Source: Cytophagales bacterium (GTDB lineage: Bacteria; Bacteroidota; Bacteroidia; Cytophagales; 172606-1). From it: a stretch of DNA of 64,000 nucleotides. This document shows positions 48,522 to 58,096 of the stretch, one piece after another. Within the stretch, counting starts at the first letter, position 1; each line of letters opens with the position of its first letter. The position numbers and the translations under genes are program-made. The DNA is taken from the NCBI GenBank assembly GCA_030448185.1, contig JAUJNL010000012.1, positions 17,077-81,076 of the forward strand, written 5' to 3'. Below the pieces are notes generated by a model. It was not told the origin of the DNA, made no database searches, and saw only the letters and a program-made list of their open reading frames with translations.

Positions 48522-49267
48522 TTAAAAAGAACCTCGATAGAGATTAGAAACAGGAAATTCTCTTTGTGTTTCTATTCTTGAAATCGTTGAATCAATTATT
48601 ATATCATCTATGTTGGCAGTGTAATACATTGTATCGCACTCGAATTTTTCATATTTCCACCGAAATACCCAATCTCGATAGGGGTCTTCCATTAAACCTA
48701 AGGTGTTCTCGGGAATTTTTGATTTTTCTGAATTGTCTTTAGGATAGTTTCCCACCATTGAATTAGAGGAAAACTTCCGGATGTCAAACTTATCAAATTC
48801 CTTCTGCCTCTCTTAAGGATAGTTTCAACCTTTTTCAATTCATCTTCTGACATATAAGCCCTGAGAAGATGCCTCGTTGTAGTTCCTTTTTGAATTGGGT
48901 CATAGGCAGCAGCAATTTCAGCCCAGACCAAAGCATCAATCTTATATTTTGAATCTGCCATACTTTTATCAAAGTAAAGAACAGATAATAATCCCATGGC
49001 TCGTCCATACTTTTGTTGTTCTTCTTTTGTCTAGTACTCTTCATCAAAAGATTCATACTTGATTTTCAACACTTTAGTGAAGTAGCAGAATCCGGTAACA
49101 AATTGAGCGATTGAATCTCCAGAATCGGCATAAGGTTTCAATAACTTTAATGCTGTTAAATACTCTTTAGAGTCAAAGGCTTTAAGGCCCTTGTCATACT
49201 TACTATTTTGGGCAAAAGAGATGGTTGCGATTGTGCAGAGCAGTATAGTCGTAATTGTTTTTTTCAT
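48522..49267 (-). CDS. Secreted Sel1/TPR-like protein with an in-frame TAG and a frame break
   Basis: Start MKKTITTILLCTIATISFAQ (signal peptide), then YDKGLKAFDSKEYLTALKLL and AQFVTGFCYF in Sel1-like helices. An in-frame TAG (49031-49033) interrupts; the same frame continues TKEEQQKYGRAMGLLSVLYF and ALVWAEIAAAYDP, and after a one-base shift near 48790 ends ISRIETQREFPVSNLYRGSF. About 248 residues if joined. Sel1 repeats mediate protein contacts. The cassette starts at site 6. Confidence 0.65.
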
Positions 49268-49279
49268 TTTCCTTATATT

Positions 49280-49345
49280 GCAGGTAACGGAGCGAAAGCA
49301 CACGGCGGCATGGCCTGCTGACCGTAGTGCTTGGTGTTACCTACC
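49280..49345 (-). repeat. attC-like site 6
   Basis: GCAGGTAACG left, GGTGTTACCTACC right; inner pair AAGCAC (49296-49301)/GTGCTT (49327-49332). Shortest site, 66 bp. Confidence 0.7.
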
Positions 49346-49357
49346 GTTATTATTTCT

Positions 49358-49681
49358 TCAATCAACAAAGGTTTCTTTGATTACCTGCTTGATTTGATTG
49401 CTTTCCTCGTCACTTAACCTGCCCACTGTCTTGGTAATCCTGCTTTTATCAATGGTTCTGATCTGGTCAATCACCGCCCAATTCTGGTTACCCTGTAAAG
49501 TGATTTCTACCCGTGTAGGATACACTTTAGACTGAGAGGTTACCGGTACGATTGTTACCGTGCGTAAGTACTTGTTCATCTCATCGGGAGAGACAATCAC
49601 GCAAGGACGTGTTTTCTTGATTTCACTGCCAACGGTGGGGTCCAGATTGACAATGACTACTTGGTACTGCCCGTATTCCAT
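49358..49681 (-). CDS. mazF: MazF/PemK-type endoribonuclease toxin
   Basis: 107 residues. The N-terminal strand reads GQYQVVIVNLDPTVGSEIKK and TRPCVIVSPDEMN, the classical MazF start, and VTIVPVTSQ follows. The catalytic region AVIDQIRTIDKSRI is conserved. It cuts mRNA at short motifs. The antitoxin gene precedes by 3 bp. It shares a cassette with it; toxin-antitoxin cassettes are known to stabilise large integrons. Confidence 0.9.
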   Translation of the reverse strand: MEYGQYQVVIVNLDPTVGSEIKKTRPCVIVSPDEMNKYLRTVTIVPVTSQSKVYPTRVEITLQGNQNWAVIDQIRTIDKSRITKTVGRLSDEESNQIKQVIKETFVD

Positions 49682-49684
49682 ACA

Positions 49685-49921
49685 TTAATCCCAAGTTTCA
49701 TCTTCAAACACGTCATCAATCAGCAGTTGATCATCGCCATTTTCGTGCATCTCCTTAAAGGCCTGCTCCCATCCTTGCCTTGGCTTGCTGACTGGTTTGA
49801 GAATGATATGGTCTTTCTCCAAAATCAACTCTACTTTATCGCCGATCTGGTATTTCTCCAAAAGCATCTTATTCAGGCGAATACCTCTGGAATTGCCGAT
49901 TTGTACTACCGTAGTTTGCAT
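49685..49921 (-). CDS. mazE: MazE/AbrB-type antitoxin
   Basis: 78 residues. The SpoVT/AbrB swapped-hairpin DNA-binding start TTVVQIGNSRGIRLNKMLLE and GDKVELILEKDHIILKP are followed by an acidic C-terminal tail (ENGDDQLLIDDVFEDETWD) that would wrap MazF. It probably represses its own promoter. It is the first gene of the cassette, 3 bp before mazF. Confidence 0.9.
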   Translation of the reverse strand: MQTTVVQIGNSRGIRLNKMLLEKYQIGDKVELILEKDHIILKPVSKPRQGWEQAFKEMHENGDDQLLIDDVFEDETWD

Positions 49922-49996
49922 ATTCTATCTTTTTTTTGTAATCACAACGTAATTACAAAGTAAAGCGTTTCTTTCCAGATGCGCAAATCTTTCTAT

Positions 49997-50090
49997 GGTA
50001 GGTAACGGACCATAAGCAGCCGGCGGTGTGCCCTTCTGCTGAGGTCTGCGGTGGGGCGGGCCACTGACCGGAGTGGCTGGTGTTACCTGC
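49997..50090 (-). repeat. attC-like site 7
   Basis: GGTAGGTAACG left, GGTGTTACCTGC right, weak inner AGCC/GGCT pair. The left core is complementary to the right core of site 6 over 10 nt. Confidence 0.65.
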
Positions 50091-50102
50091 TTGTTCTTTA
50101 TT

Positions 50103-50486
50103 TTATTTAATTTTTACTGGTTCACAATCGAAGGTAAACATCAATATGTCTTTATTTTCTATCGTGTCTGTACGGTGCATTTCTATCTTCAACAGGTCCT
50201 CGGTTAATGCTGCTACTTTCCAATATAATTGAGAGTTTTTCATCTTAATTATTTGTCCGTCAGCACTTTTTTCAAGCCACTGTCTATTCTGCGCATTCTG
50301 TGAATCGTTGGCAAGGTCTGTAAAATCAAAAATGTCAGAATCCATATTCAGGTATCCACTACCATGCTTGTCGGGAGTGACTTTCAACACCTTCCACTTA
50401 CGTTTCAGCATATCAAAATCATAATTGTCTTTACATGCTGTTATGCTAATCAACACAAAGCAAAAAATCCAAAGTGTCTGTTTCAT
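50103..50486 (-). CDS. Cassette-borne lipoprotein
   Basis: 127 residues. MKQTLWIFCFVLISITAC is a lipoprotein signal with lipobox ITAC. The mature region (MLKRKWKVLKVTPD...LYWKVAALTEDLLKIEMHRTD) resembles the lipocalin-like small lipoproteins of Bacteroidota, which is a guess. The cassette ends at sites 7 and 8 are complementary over 10 nt. Confidence 0.75.
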   Translation of the reverse strand: MKQTLWIFCFVLISITACKDNYDFDMLKRKWKVLKVTPDKHGSGYLNMDSDIFDFTDLANDSQNAQNRQWLEKSADGQIIKMKNSQLYWKVAALTEDLLKIEMHRTDTIENKDILMFTFDCEPVKIK

Positions 50487-50496
50487 TGTTGTTTAT

Positions 50497-50591
50497 AGCA
50501 GGTAACGTAACAAAGCCAACCGACGGCGTAGCTCCTGCTCTGGCATTGCGCTTCGGCAGCACGCTGGGAGGCTTGGCTGGTGTTACCTGCC
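50497..50591 (-). repeat. attC-like site 8
   Basis: AGCAGGTAACG left, GGTGTTACCTGCC right; inner pair AGCCAA (50514-50519)/TTGGCT (50573-50578); contains CTCCTGCTCTGGCATTGCG. Confidence 0.7.
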
Positions 50592-50603
50592 TGTTCTTTG
50601 TCT

Positions 50604-51097
50604 TTAAACAGTTTTTGTATTAAACGAAATTTCTCCTCTGACCTCTGGCAATAGCACTTGAGAGGAAGTCATTACTGGTCTCATCCTCACATATTGAGTA
50701 AAGCCAACTGATTTGAAGGTGATATCTCCTTGATGGGTTTCAATCGTCCAGTCGTATTCAGTTTTCTTTTCAATATAAGCAGCATTTCGCGCTTCCCGGG
50801 CATTCTCTCGGCGGACATCATCAATTTCTAATTCAATGTCCGAACTAATGAATATATCGAAACGCAAATCCCATACATTCTCAAAAATTAGGGTACAGGG
50901 GGCTATCCAGAAATTGAAATATGTCTCATTTGCTTTCGGATGTATCCACTGAAAAATATAATCTATATCTAACTTGAATTGAAATTCTTCACCAAAGCTG
51001 ATTGCATAAATGTGACTATCGTGCCAACCCATTTGGTCAAAATCCTTTTCGGTCCAAATTGGCTTTTCAAGATGGTATGTCTATTTTTTTCATCCAT
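50604..51097 (-). CDS. Conserved-looking hypothetical cassette protein
   Basis: 142 residues are open from 51032 (MGWHDSHIYAISFGEEFQFK), but in-frame text upstream (LEKPIWTEKDFDQMGWHDSH) indicates an earlier start near 51097, broken by one base in the A-run near 51080. The body includes LDIDYIFQWI and FWIAPCTLIFENVWDLRFDI, a pattern I associate with an uncharacterised cytoplasmic family. Function unknown. Confidence 0.65.
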
Positions 51098-51103
51098 TTT
51101 AAT

Positions 51104-51200
51104 AGCAGGTAATGGCTCAAAACTCCCGCATACCGTGTGTTGTGCTTAGCCTATGAGCTGAAGAGCACCGGTTGGCGGCTTGAGTTTGGTGTTGTAAGCC
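51104..51200 (-). repeat. attC-like site 9
   Basis: AGCAGGTAATG left, GGTGTTGTAAGCC right; inner pair AAACTC (51120-51125)/GAGTTT (51182-51187). The left core has one mismatch (AAT for AAC). Confidence 0.65.
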
Positions 51201-51212
51201 GTTATTCACTCC

Positions 51213-52111
51213 TTATTGCTTTTCCATAATTTGGTGCAAAGCCGGTTCCAGAACCCAGGCATGAGCTCCTCCAAAGACGACAAATATCCGGTCATAAGAT
51301 TTAAAAGCTTGTTCTATTTTTTGGAGCAACCCAATATCTCTCTCATTTTTTTGAACTTCTGCCAATCCGGGTGAGTTCTCCCGCATCATGGAGAAAGTAG
51401 AACTTCTCTGTTGGAATGGCCTTAATATTAAAAAGGCTCCCTGAAGTAGTCCTTGTAGGCTTTCCTGATATAGGAGAATTGTTTTTCTTCGTTTCTAAGC
51501 TTAACGCCATTTTTTTGGAAATAACCCACAAACTCTTTCTGGTAAGACTTTTCTAGCCCGGCAGTAGTATCAATCCAATTATGAATATACAGGTCTAAAA
51601 ACCGTTCATGGGCTAAGTATAGCAATGCGTTTTTTCTGCCATGCTTTTCAAATAAGGCATTTACTTCACTCTTTACATCTAAATCCCCGTCTCGTATGGG
51701 AATGCCAATGCTGTCACATAAGAATTTGAGCTGGCCTATTTCCCCGTTGTTTTGAATTGCTTCATTTCGACTCCATAGGTTTGTTTGACTGTCCCCCCTT
51801 CATTGAAGGCAATCTGGGGCTGGAGCCTTCTGAACGCATGGTCAATGCTATCAGCTTGCTGGGTTATTTCTCTAGTGTGACGGGTTCCGATAAAGGTTAA
51901 GTGTTTGTTGCCTTTGCTGATTTCAATTATGTAGGGATACCTGGCTATGCCTGTTGCTTGAAATTCTTTCTCGGCTTTCTTGTTATATTCTGCTACTTCA
52001 AGATAGTCTTTCATTGTATAAGCTATAGGATTTTGCTTTTTTGGCAAACTTTTGACAGGATGCAGAAGCACCAATAATGAAGACAAAGCATAAGTTAACA
52101 ATGTATTTCAT
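51213..52111 (-). CDS. TraB/GumN- or ChaN-like lipoprotein, frame-broken
   Basis: ATG 52111: MKYIVNLCFVFIIGASASC is a lipoprotein signal. After a break in the A-run near 52050: YLEVAEYNKKAEKEF, KHLTFIGTRHTREI and QPQIAFNEGG; after another near 51760: LKFLCDSIGIPIRD, HERFLDLYIHNW; and near 51430: the end RIFVVFGGAHAWVLEPAL. The GTRHT and FGGAHA pair recalls the conserved GxxH motifs of TraB/ChaN-type proteins. Three breaks, likely sequence error. Cassette ends complementary over 10 nt. Confidence 0.65.
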
Positions 52112-52125
52112 AATTTCTCTTCAAT

Positions 52126-52135
52126 GGCTTACAAC
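52126..52135 (-). repeat. attC-like half site (inner end of array)
   Basis: GGCTTACAAC, complementary to GTTGTAAGCC at 51191-51200. The expected opposite half is not recognisable between 52136 and 52390, a gene-free AT-rich stretch; this would be the place of an attI or a decayed site. Confidence 0.5.
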
Positions 52136-52393
52136 AAGTGAATACCCCACAACTTACCCGGAAAGAGGCTGAAAGGCAAATAACAGCCCTGTTTTGATCA
52201 ATAAGAATAAACACAATATAGTGTATAAAACACACCAAGGTATAAGCTCGCAATATTATGGAATGCAGAAGGAAAATCATCTTACTGCAAATGCCGGGGC
52301 CTGTATTCTAGATATAACAGAGAAATAAGTCTTAAACAAGTACTGATCACCTTCCCTTCTAACTCTGTCGCCTCCGGCACTAAACATTGTTGG

Positions 52394-54082
52394 CTACTTT
52401 ACTTCAACTGGGTTAACCAGTACTAGGTCAGCACTCTGAAACTTGATCACCGGGACGTACTGATTATCATTGGAACTCTGATAATTAAATCTAGGCAGAA
52501 GCACGCCGGGTCGTGGCGGCTGGCTTTGCAGTCCGGCATGAAAGTTAGTGCCAAATTGGGTCAGTGCTCTGCCGAAGAGCATCAGCAGTTCATATCCCTG
52601 ATAGGCGTGTATGGAAGGAATCAGATTCCGCTTCTGGACGTAGGCCTGCTTAAAGGCAATTACTTCCGGGTTTGCGATAGTCAATGAATTCCGGAAAATG
52701 AAATGTACGTTGCGCAACTCAAACTGTTCGAAGTTGATCATCTGGTATTGCAGCCAATCGGCCATAGTCAGCACCGGATACTTGGCAAACTCTTTATCCA
52801 GGGCACTCATCGCATTAATGGCAATATTCTGGTTGGAAGCCGGAATAAACACATGACCCAGCTTGGTTTCATCCATACCGGTTACGGTTGCCGAAATTTG
52901 GCTGAGGGTAGCAGGGGTAATTTTTTTAAATGCCAGTACTTTCCCGCCCCCTTCGGTAAACTTCTGCCGGTAGGCATGCGCCAATAGCGAATCCTTAGGA
53001 GAAGCAGTATAAAAAATCATGGTGGTCTTTACCGGAAAAGCTTGCAGGGCATAGGTAGCCGCCTGACGGGCCTGACTTTCTACCGAGGGCTGAAACAGGT
53101 AGGCAACCGGATTATTGGCAAGGATCTGGCCATTATTGGTAATCGGATTAATCTGGCCGATTTTGTGTTCATTGGCAAAGGGCAGAATAGCTTTGATCGG
53201 ATTGCCGTACAGTGGCCCTACAATTAAGTCGGTGGAAGCAAAATCAGCTTGATCAACCAGCTTTTGTACCTGCGCGGGGTCGTTACCTACTTCATAAGCC
53301 AGCAGGTTAATTTTTACGCCATCCCTTTCCAGCTGTTCCCGGGCCATCTGCATCCCATTGTACATATCTACTGCAATCTGACTACCCCGGGCCGATTTTT
53401 CGGATACCAACTGATTGTAATTAAAAGGTAGCAGCACGGCTACGTTATAACTATCTTTCTTCTCGCTCTGGGTTTGCGCGGCGATCTGCTGCGTCCGGTT
53501 AAACTTAAATTTCGCATCAAGTTCACCGGCAAGTTTCAGGTCGTCGGGGTCTACGCTGCCGGTGAGCTTGTCCACCAGTATTTCAGCCACCCTTTTGTCT
53601 TCGGGATATTTTTGCTGCAGGGTCTTCAGGAGACCGATGTTCTTGGTATTTCCTAAATAATACTGTTTCAGCTTCTCGCCATCCTCTTTTACCGGCTTAC
53701 TCTTCGTTTTTTCTAAGTAACCCAATGCGCCGATATACTCCTTTTTTTCAAAGGCAATATTGGCCAGCAGATAATAAGCATTATCTATATCCGGCCAGTT
53801 AGGCTGCTTCTCCAGCAATTGCATCAGGCCAAGCCGGGCTTCGTCCAACTTACCCAGTTTAAAAAAAGCCAGCGAATGATAGTAGCGGGCATACGCAACA
53901 AACGGATTATCGGGTGACTCAACCAGCAACGGACGAAAAACGTCCTGGGCCAGGGCATACTTTCCTTCTTTCAGCAATTGTTTGCCTGATTCGTACTTAC
54001 GCCGGTTATCCTGCTGGGTATTCTGCGAAAAGCTTACCTGCACAACAAACAGGATAAGCAGCAGAGCAAAAAAATTTTTCAT
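52394..54082 (-). CDS. TPR plus periplasmic-binding-fold (LpoA-like) protein
   Basis: 562 residues. Signal peptide MKNFFALLLILFVVQVSFSQ. Residues 25-200 are tetratricopeptide-like (ESGKQLLKEGKYALAQDVF, YHSLAFFKLGKLDEARLGL, YYLLANIAFEKKEYIGALGY). From about 212 (YNVAVLLPFNYN) a type 1 periplasmic-binding fold follows (DLIVGPLYGNPIKAILPFAN, HVFIPASNQNIAINAMSALD). This arrangement parallels LpoA, an activator of peptidoglycan synthases; a role in envelope growth is inferred. The frame is intact. Confidence 0.82.
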   Translation of the reverse strand: MKNFFALLLILFVVQVSFSQNTQQDNRRKYESGKQLLKEGKYALAQDVFRPLLVESPDNPFVAYARYYHSLAFFKLGKLDEARLGLMQLLEKQPNWPDIDNAYYLLANIAFEKKEYIGALGYLEKTKSKPVKEDGEKLKQYYLGNTKNIGLLKTLQQKYPEDKRVAEILVDKLTGSVDPDDLKLAGELDAKFKFNRTQQIAAQTQSEKKDSYNVAVLLPFNYNQLVSEKSARGSQIAVDMYNGMQMAREQLERDGVKINLLAYEVGNDPAQVQKLVDQADFASTDLIVGPLYGNPIKAILPFANEHKIGQINPITNNGQILANNPVAYLFQPSVESQARQAATYALQAFPVKTTMIFYTASPKDSLLAHAYRQKFTEGGGKVLAFKKITPATLSQISATVTGMDETKLGHVFIPASNQNIAINAMSALDKEFAKYPVLTMADWLQYQMINFEQFELRNVHFIFRNSLTIANPEVIAFKQAYVQKRNLIPSIHAYQGYELLMLFGRALTQFGTNFHAGLQSQPPRPGVLLPRFNYQSSNDNQYVPVIKFQSADLVLVNPVEVK

Positions 54083-54085
54083 AGA

Positions 54086-54300
54086 GAGGTATTGGGTATC
54101 AGGTATTAAGGTATTAGTCGTAAGTCGCCAGTTATGTAGAGACGCGTTGCATGGTGTCTGTACGTAAGGGAAACAGTTATCGGATTATTTTCCTTCATTG
54201 TTTGGCGTTAGCTTCGGTTTCTGGCTGGATATCCGGTATTATTTGTAAAAAATTATTCAGGAAAAATCCAATACCTAATACCCAGTGCCAAATACCCAAT
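54086..54300. repeat. GGTATTGGGTA-type repeat pair in inverted orientation
   Basis: GGTATTGGGTATCAGGTATT near 54090 faces AATACCTAATACCCAG near 54268, with AAATACCCAATCAC closing. Same word family as at 34629. No gene within the 220 bp. Confidence 0.55.
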
Positions 54301-54303
54301 CAC

Positions 54304-56174
54304 TTATTTCTTCGTCTTATTAGGTTGGCTTGGCTGCGCTGCTTTACGGGCATCGTTGATTTTTTTAGCATCAGTGGCCTGCTTCATCGCGTCTTCCAAG
54401 CGCTGCTGAAACTTCGACTTCTTCTTATCCTTATTCTTCAGTTTATTCTCTTCCAGTAATTGCCGGATCTTTCCTTCATCTACAAACCGGCGGATGGTCA
54501 GCTGCTGTCCGATGGTAACCAGGTTAGAGATAAAATAGTAGAAGCTCAAACCCGCCGGCAGGGAATTCAAGATAAACATAAACATCACCGGCATAATATA
54601 CTGCAGGGACTTGGCTGGACCTTCTACGGTGGTCATCTGGTTGTTATAATACGCGTACGCAATGGACGATATAGTCATCAGAATCGTGAACAAGCTTACG
54701 TGTGACCCGTAGAACGGAATGACAAATGGCAGGTTCAGAATCGAATCATAGGTGGACAGGTCACTGGCCCATAAGAATGGTTGCTGCCGCAGTTCAATCA
54801 AATTGGGGAACAAGCTGAACAGGGCCAGCAAAATCGGCATCTGCAATAATACCGGGATACAGCCACTTAGCGGGTTTACGCCAACTTGGCCGTATATTTT
54901 CATCTGTTCCTGCTGCTGCTTCTGCAGATCATCCGGATACTGCGCCTTGATTTCGTCAATTTCCGGTTTCATCGCCTTCATCTTAGCCATTGACATATAA
55001 GACCGGTACACCAGCGGCAATAGTAAGGTCTTGATGAGCAGTACCAGGACAATAATCAGCACCCCGTAATTACCGATAAATTTTTCCAGGAAATGAAACA
55101 AGGGCACAATGACAAAGCGATTTACCCACCGTACCACCGGGAAGCCGAGGTAGACGTTATTACCAAATTCATCGGCTATATCTTTAACTGTTTGGAAATC
55201 ATTAGGACCAAAATAGAAATCAAATCGGCCCTTACCACTCTTAAGGTCAGCCACGGGCAGTTGCAGGGTGGCCGCCACCGTCTTTACCGTGCTGCTGTCT
55301 GCCGGATCCACGGAACTTTTGAATGTTCCGCCGGTAAATTGCGTCGTACGGGCAATTAAAGCCGACAAAAAGAACTTCTGCTTCAGCGACACCCACTGCA
55401 CGGGTTCCTCTGCTTTTTGTTCTTCCGGGTCGGTAGAATTCTCTTTCAGGTAATCAAATTCCCCGCTATTGGTGTAGTAATTAACCGTAGAAGAATCGCG
55501 GCTGTTCACCAGTTCAAGCTCACTCAGCTTCAGCTTTTCGATCCAGTCAATCTGGGCCGAGGTATTTTACGTTGTCCAGTCCATTCAGCTTCACATCGTA
55601 GCCTACCTGGAAACCACTGCCCTTCGGAATACGTTTGCTCCACAAACTGGTTAGGCGAAAGACTCAGCCGGAAAGTAACCCGTGCCGAATCGCCTTCCTT
55701 TACCGTCTGTATGGCCGGGCCGCTGACCGTAAAAAACAGATCCGTTACATCAATGTTGCCGGTATTGGTCGGCAGCATGAACGAAAAAAGGCTGCTTTGG
55801 TCGTCAATCAGTACCAAAGGCTTGCCATCAAACGTCTTATAGTTTTTCAGCAACACTTCCTTTATCCGACCGCCCTGAGTGGTCAGCGTCAGTTTCACGT
55901 CTTTGTTCTCCAGTACCACGTCTTTGTCTTCGCCTGTGGCAGCTACCGCAAAATCTCCGTACTGCTTCCGGTATTGCTCCCGGGTCAGGGAGTCATTCTG
56001 CGGTGCATTCACGGCAGGAGTGCTGGCTGGTTGATTGTCCGGAGTCTTGGTTTTGGACTGCGCAGCCGTATCTTTCATCACCTGTTTGGGCTGCGGATTG
56101 GGCGCAAAAAACTGGAGATATAAAAAAAGCAGTAAGAATATAAGGGTAATGCCTATCAGTTGATTCCGATCCAT
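54304..56174 (-). CDS. yidC: Membrane protein insertase YidC, frame-broken
   Basis: Start MDRNQLIGITLIFLLLFLYL, the first helix. The periplasmic beta domain runs to about 55560; two one-base breaks near 55615 and 55560 separate it from the remainder. The C-terminal Oxa1 core has NYGVLIIVLVLLIKTLLLPL, MSMAKMKAMKPEIDEIKAQY, GCIPVLLQMPILLALFSLFP and QYIMPVMFMFILNSLPAGLS, then a Lys-rich tail for ribosome contact. About 622 residues, normal for Bacteroidota. Essential in most bacteria, so the breaks are probably sequence errors. Downstream of pyrG on the same strand. Confidence 0.93.
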
Positions 56175-56330
56175 TTAATCAGTTTACAGTTTATAGTTTC
56201 TTGGTTACAGTTTAGGGTTCTTGGTTTAGGTTTCTGGTTTTGAGTTACTTTTAAGGAATAATGGCTTAAAGTTTAGTAATCCGGCAGTGAAAGAATTAAA
56301 CAGGAAACTCAAAACTCAAAACCCGAAACA

Positions 56331-57962
56331 TTATTTTACCACCATTCTTTTGGTAGCTACGTGCTCCATAGCTGCTTTTACGAATTGTACAAACAGCGGG
56401 TGCGGATTCATCACGGTACTTTTCAGCTCAGGGTGGAACTGCACTCCTACAAACCAGGGGTGGCCTTTTACCTCCACTATTTCAACCAGCCCCGTATCCG
56501 GATTGATGCCGGTGGCCTGCATTCCGGCCTTTTCAAAAGCTTCCAGAAAGTTATTATTAAACTCGTACCGGTGGCGGTGGCGTTCCTGAATGCGGGTTTT
56601 TCCGTAAATCTGGTTAGCCAGAGAGCCTTTCCTGAGTTCACAAGGGTAAGACCCCAGACGCATGGTACCGCCTTTGGTAGTAATCGTTTTCTGGTCTTCC
56701 ATCATATCAATGACCGGATTGGTGGTATTCCGGTTCATCTCGGTGGACGCCGCATCTGATAGCCCAATTACGTTACGGGCAAATTCTACTACGGCGCACT
56801 GCATACCCAGGCAAATCCCGAAAAAAGGGATGTCATTCTCGCGGGCAAACCGAATCGCATTAATTTTTCCTTCAATGCCCCGTTCGCCGAAACCGGGAGC
56901 CACCAGCAATCCGTCCAGTTCACCCAGGATATCCTCATAATTATCCCGGAACAGGGTTTCTGACTGAATCCAGCGCACATTCACTTTGCATTCGTTTTGG
57001 GCACCGGCATGGACAAAAGCTTCGGCAATTGATTTATATGCATCCCGCAGTTCAACGTATTTACCAATGAGCCCAATGGTTACTTCTTCCAATGGATTTT
57101 TTAGCCGGCCCAGAAACTCCTTCCAGCCGTCCATATTCGGCTCACCACCCTGAGGCATCCGGAGTTTGTAAAGCACCTGTTCGTCCAGCTTTTCCTTTTT
57201 CATCATCAGCGGCACGTCGTAAATTGTTTCGGCATCGACTGATTCGATGACCGAATTAAGATGTACGTTACAGAACAGCGCCAGTTTTTTGCGGATATCC
57301 TGGGGAAGCGGATGTTCGGTACGGCATACCAGAATGTCGGGTTGGATACCGGCTTCAAGCAATGCTTTCACCGAATGTTGGGTAGGCTTGGTTTTCAGCT
57401 CACCGGCCGACTTTAAGTACGGAATCAGCGTGAGGTGAATTACAATCGTACTATCCGGACCAGAATCCCATTTCATCTGGCGTACGGCTTCAATAAATGG
57501 CAATGATTCAATATCCCCTACGCAACCGCCAATCTCGGTAATCACAATATCATAATTCCCGGTTTCACCCAGTAAGCGGAAGTTGCGCTTGATTTCGTCA
57601 GTAATATGTGGGATTACCTGCACGGTTTTGCCCAGGTACGCACCTTCCCGTTCTTTAGAAATCACGTTATTATAGATGCGGCCCGTGGTAACATTATTCG
57701 CCTGCGAAGTGGTGATGTTTAGATACCGTTCATAATGTCCCAGATCAAGATCGGTTTCGGCACCGTCGTCGGTTACATAGCACTCCCCGTGCTCATACGG
57801 GTTGAGCGTACCGGGATCAATATTGATGTATGGGTCAAATTTCTGAATGGTAACGGAGAAACCTCTGGCCTGCAATAGCTTGGCAAGAGACGAAGCAATA
57901 ATCCCTTTTCCCAGGGAAGAAGTTACCCCACCGGTAACAAAAATGTATTTAGCGGAATCCAT
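56331..57962 (-). CDS. pyrG: CTP synthase
   Basis: 543 residues. The synthetase domain opens [20 protein letters not shown] with the P-loop-like ATP site; [21 protein letters not shown] is typical. The glutamine amidotransferase part carries the nucleophile Cys in FGICLGMQ and His in VQFHPEL. Forms CTP from UTP. The frame is intact. yidC starts about 157 bp downstream on the same strand, a neighbourhood common in Bacteroidota; the gap holds TTTACAGTTTATAGTTT-type short repeats. Confidence 0.98.
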   Translation of the reverse strand: MDSAKYIFVTGGVTSSLGKGIIASSLAKLLQARGFSVTIQKFDPYINIDPGTLNPYEHGECYVTDDGAETDLDLGHYERYLNITTSQANNVTTGRIYNNVISKEREGAYLGKTVQVIPHITDEIKRNFRLLGETGNYDIVITEIGGCVGDIESLPFIEAVRQMKWDSGPDSTIVIHLTLIPYLKSAGELKTKPTQHSVKALLEAGIQPDILVCRTEHPLPQDIRKKLALFCNVHLNSVIESVDAETIYDVPLMMKKEKLDEQVLYKLRMPQGGEPNMDGWKEFLGRLKNPLEEVTIGLIGKYVELRDAYKSIAEAFVHAGAQNECKVNVRWIQSETLFRDNYEDILGELDGLLVAPGFGERGIEGKINAIRFARENDIPFFGICLGMQCAVVEFARNVIGLSDAASTEMNRNTTNPVIDMMEDQKTITTKGGTMRLGSYPCELRKGSLANQIYGKTRIQERHRHRYEFNNNFLEAFEKAGMQATGINPDTGLVEIVEVKGHPWFVGVQFHPELKSTVMNPHPLFVQFVKAAMEHVATKRMVVK

Positions 57963-58096
57963 AAGTTGTCAGAAGCGAAAGCACTTATGGGACACAAAGG
58001 TACAAATTAATTTCCGGTTTGTACCGTCTGTCTGAGGGTCAGCTATCGCACAAAATGAAGCTTTAAAAGATTGTCCCGCATTCCAAATGGCGTACT

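Larger units (their letters stand above)
43494..52135 (-). mobile_element. Integron-like cassette array without visible integrase (CALIN-like)
   Basis: At least nine intervals, each with one or two minus-strand genes, are separated by related imperfect palindromes (listed separately). In the minus orientation each runs from xxxxAACACC through a hairpin to CGTTxxxx. In six intervals the starting GTTxxxxxx and the closing xxxxxxAAC are complementary over 9-10 nt. These are 43494/44251, 47546/48066, 49336/49997, 50082/50497, 50582/51104 (one mismatch) and 51191/52126. That is the rule for integron cassettes, whose two ends come from one circularised attC. Contents: GNAT, S41 peptidase-like, lipoproteins, mazEF, Sel1-like, TraB-like and unknown proteins. 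No tyrosine recombinase is in the window. Confidence 0.65.

Noticed and set aside
43494..52135. CRISPR array
   Set aside because: Repeats are spaced irregularly (about 0.1-2.3 kb), are themselves hairpins of variable sequence and enclose genes; no short regular repeat-spacer pattern and no cas gene.
43494..52135. Ordinary terminator hairpins between unrelated small genes
   Set aside because: The hairpins lack T-tracts, share core ends, and the matching of both ends within the same interval is not explained by termination.
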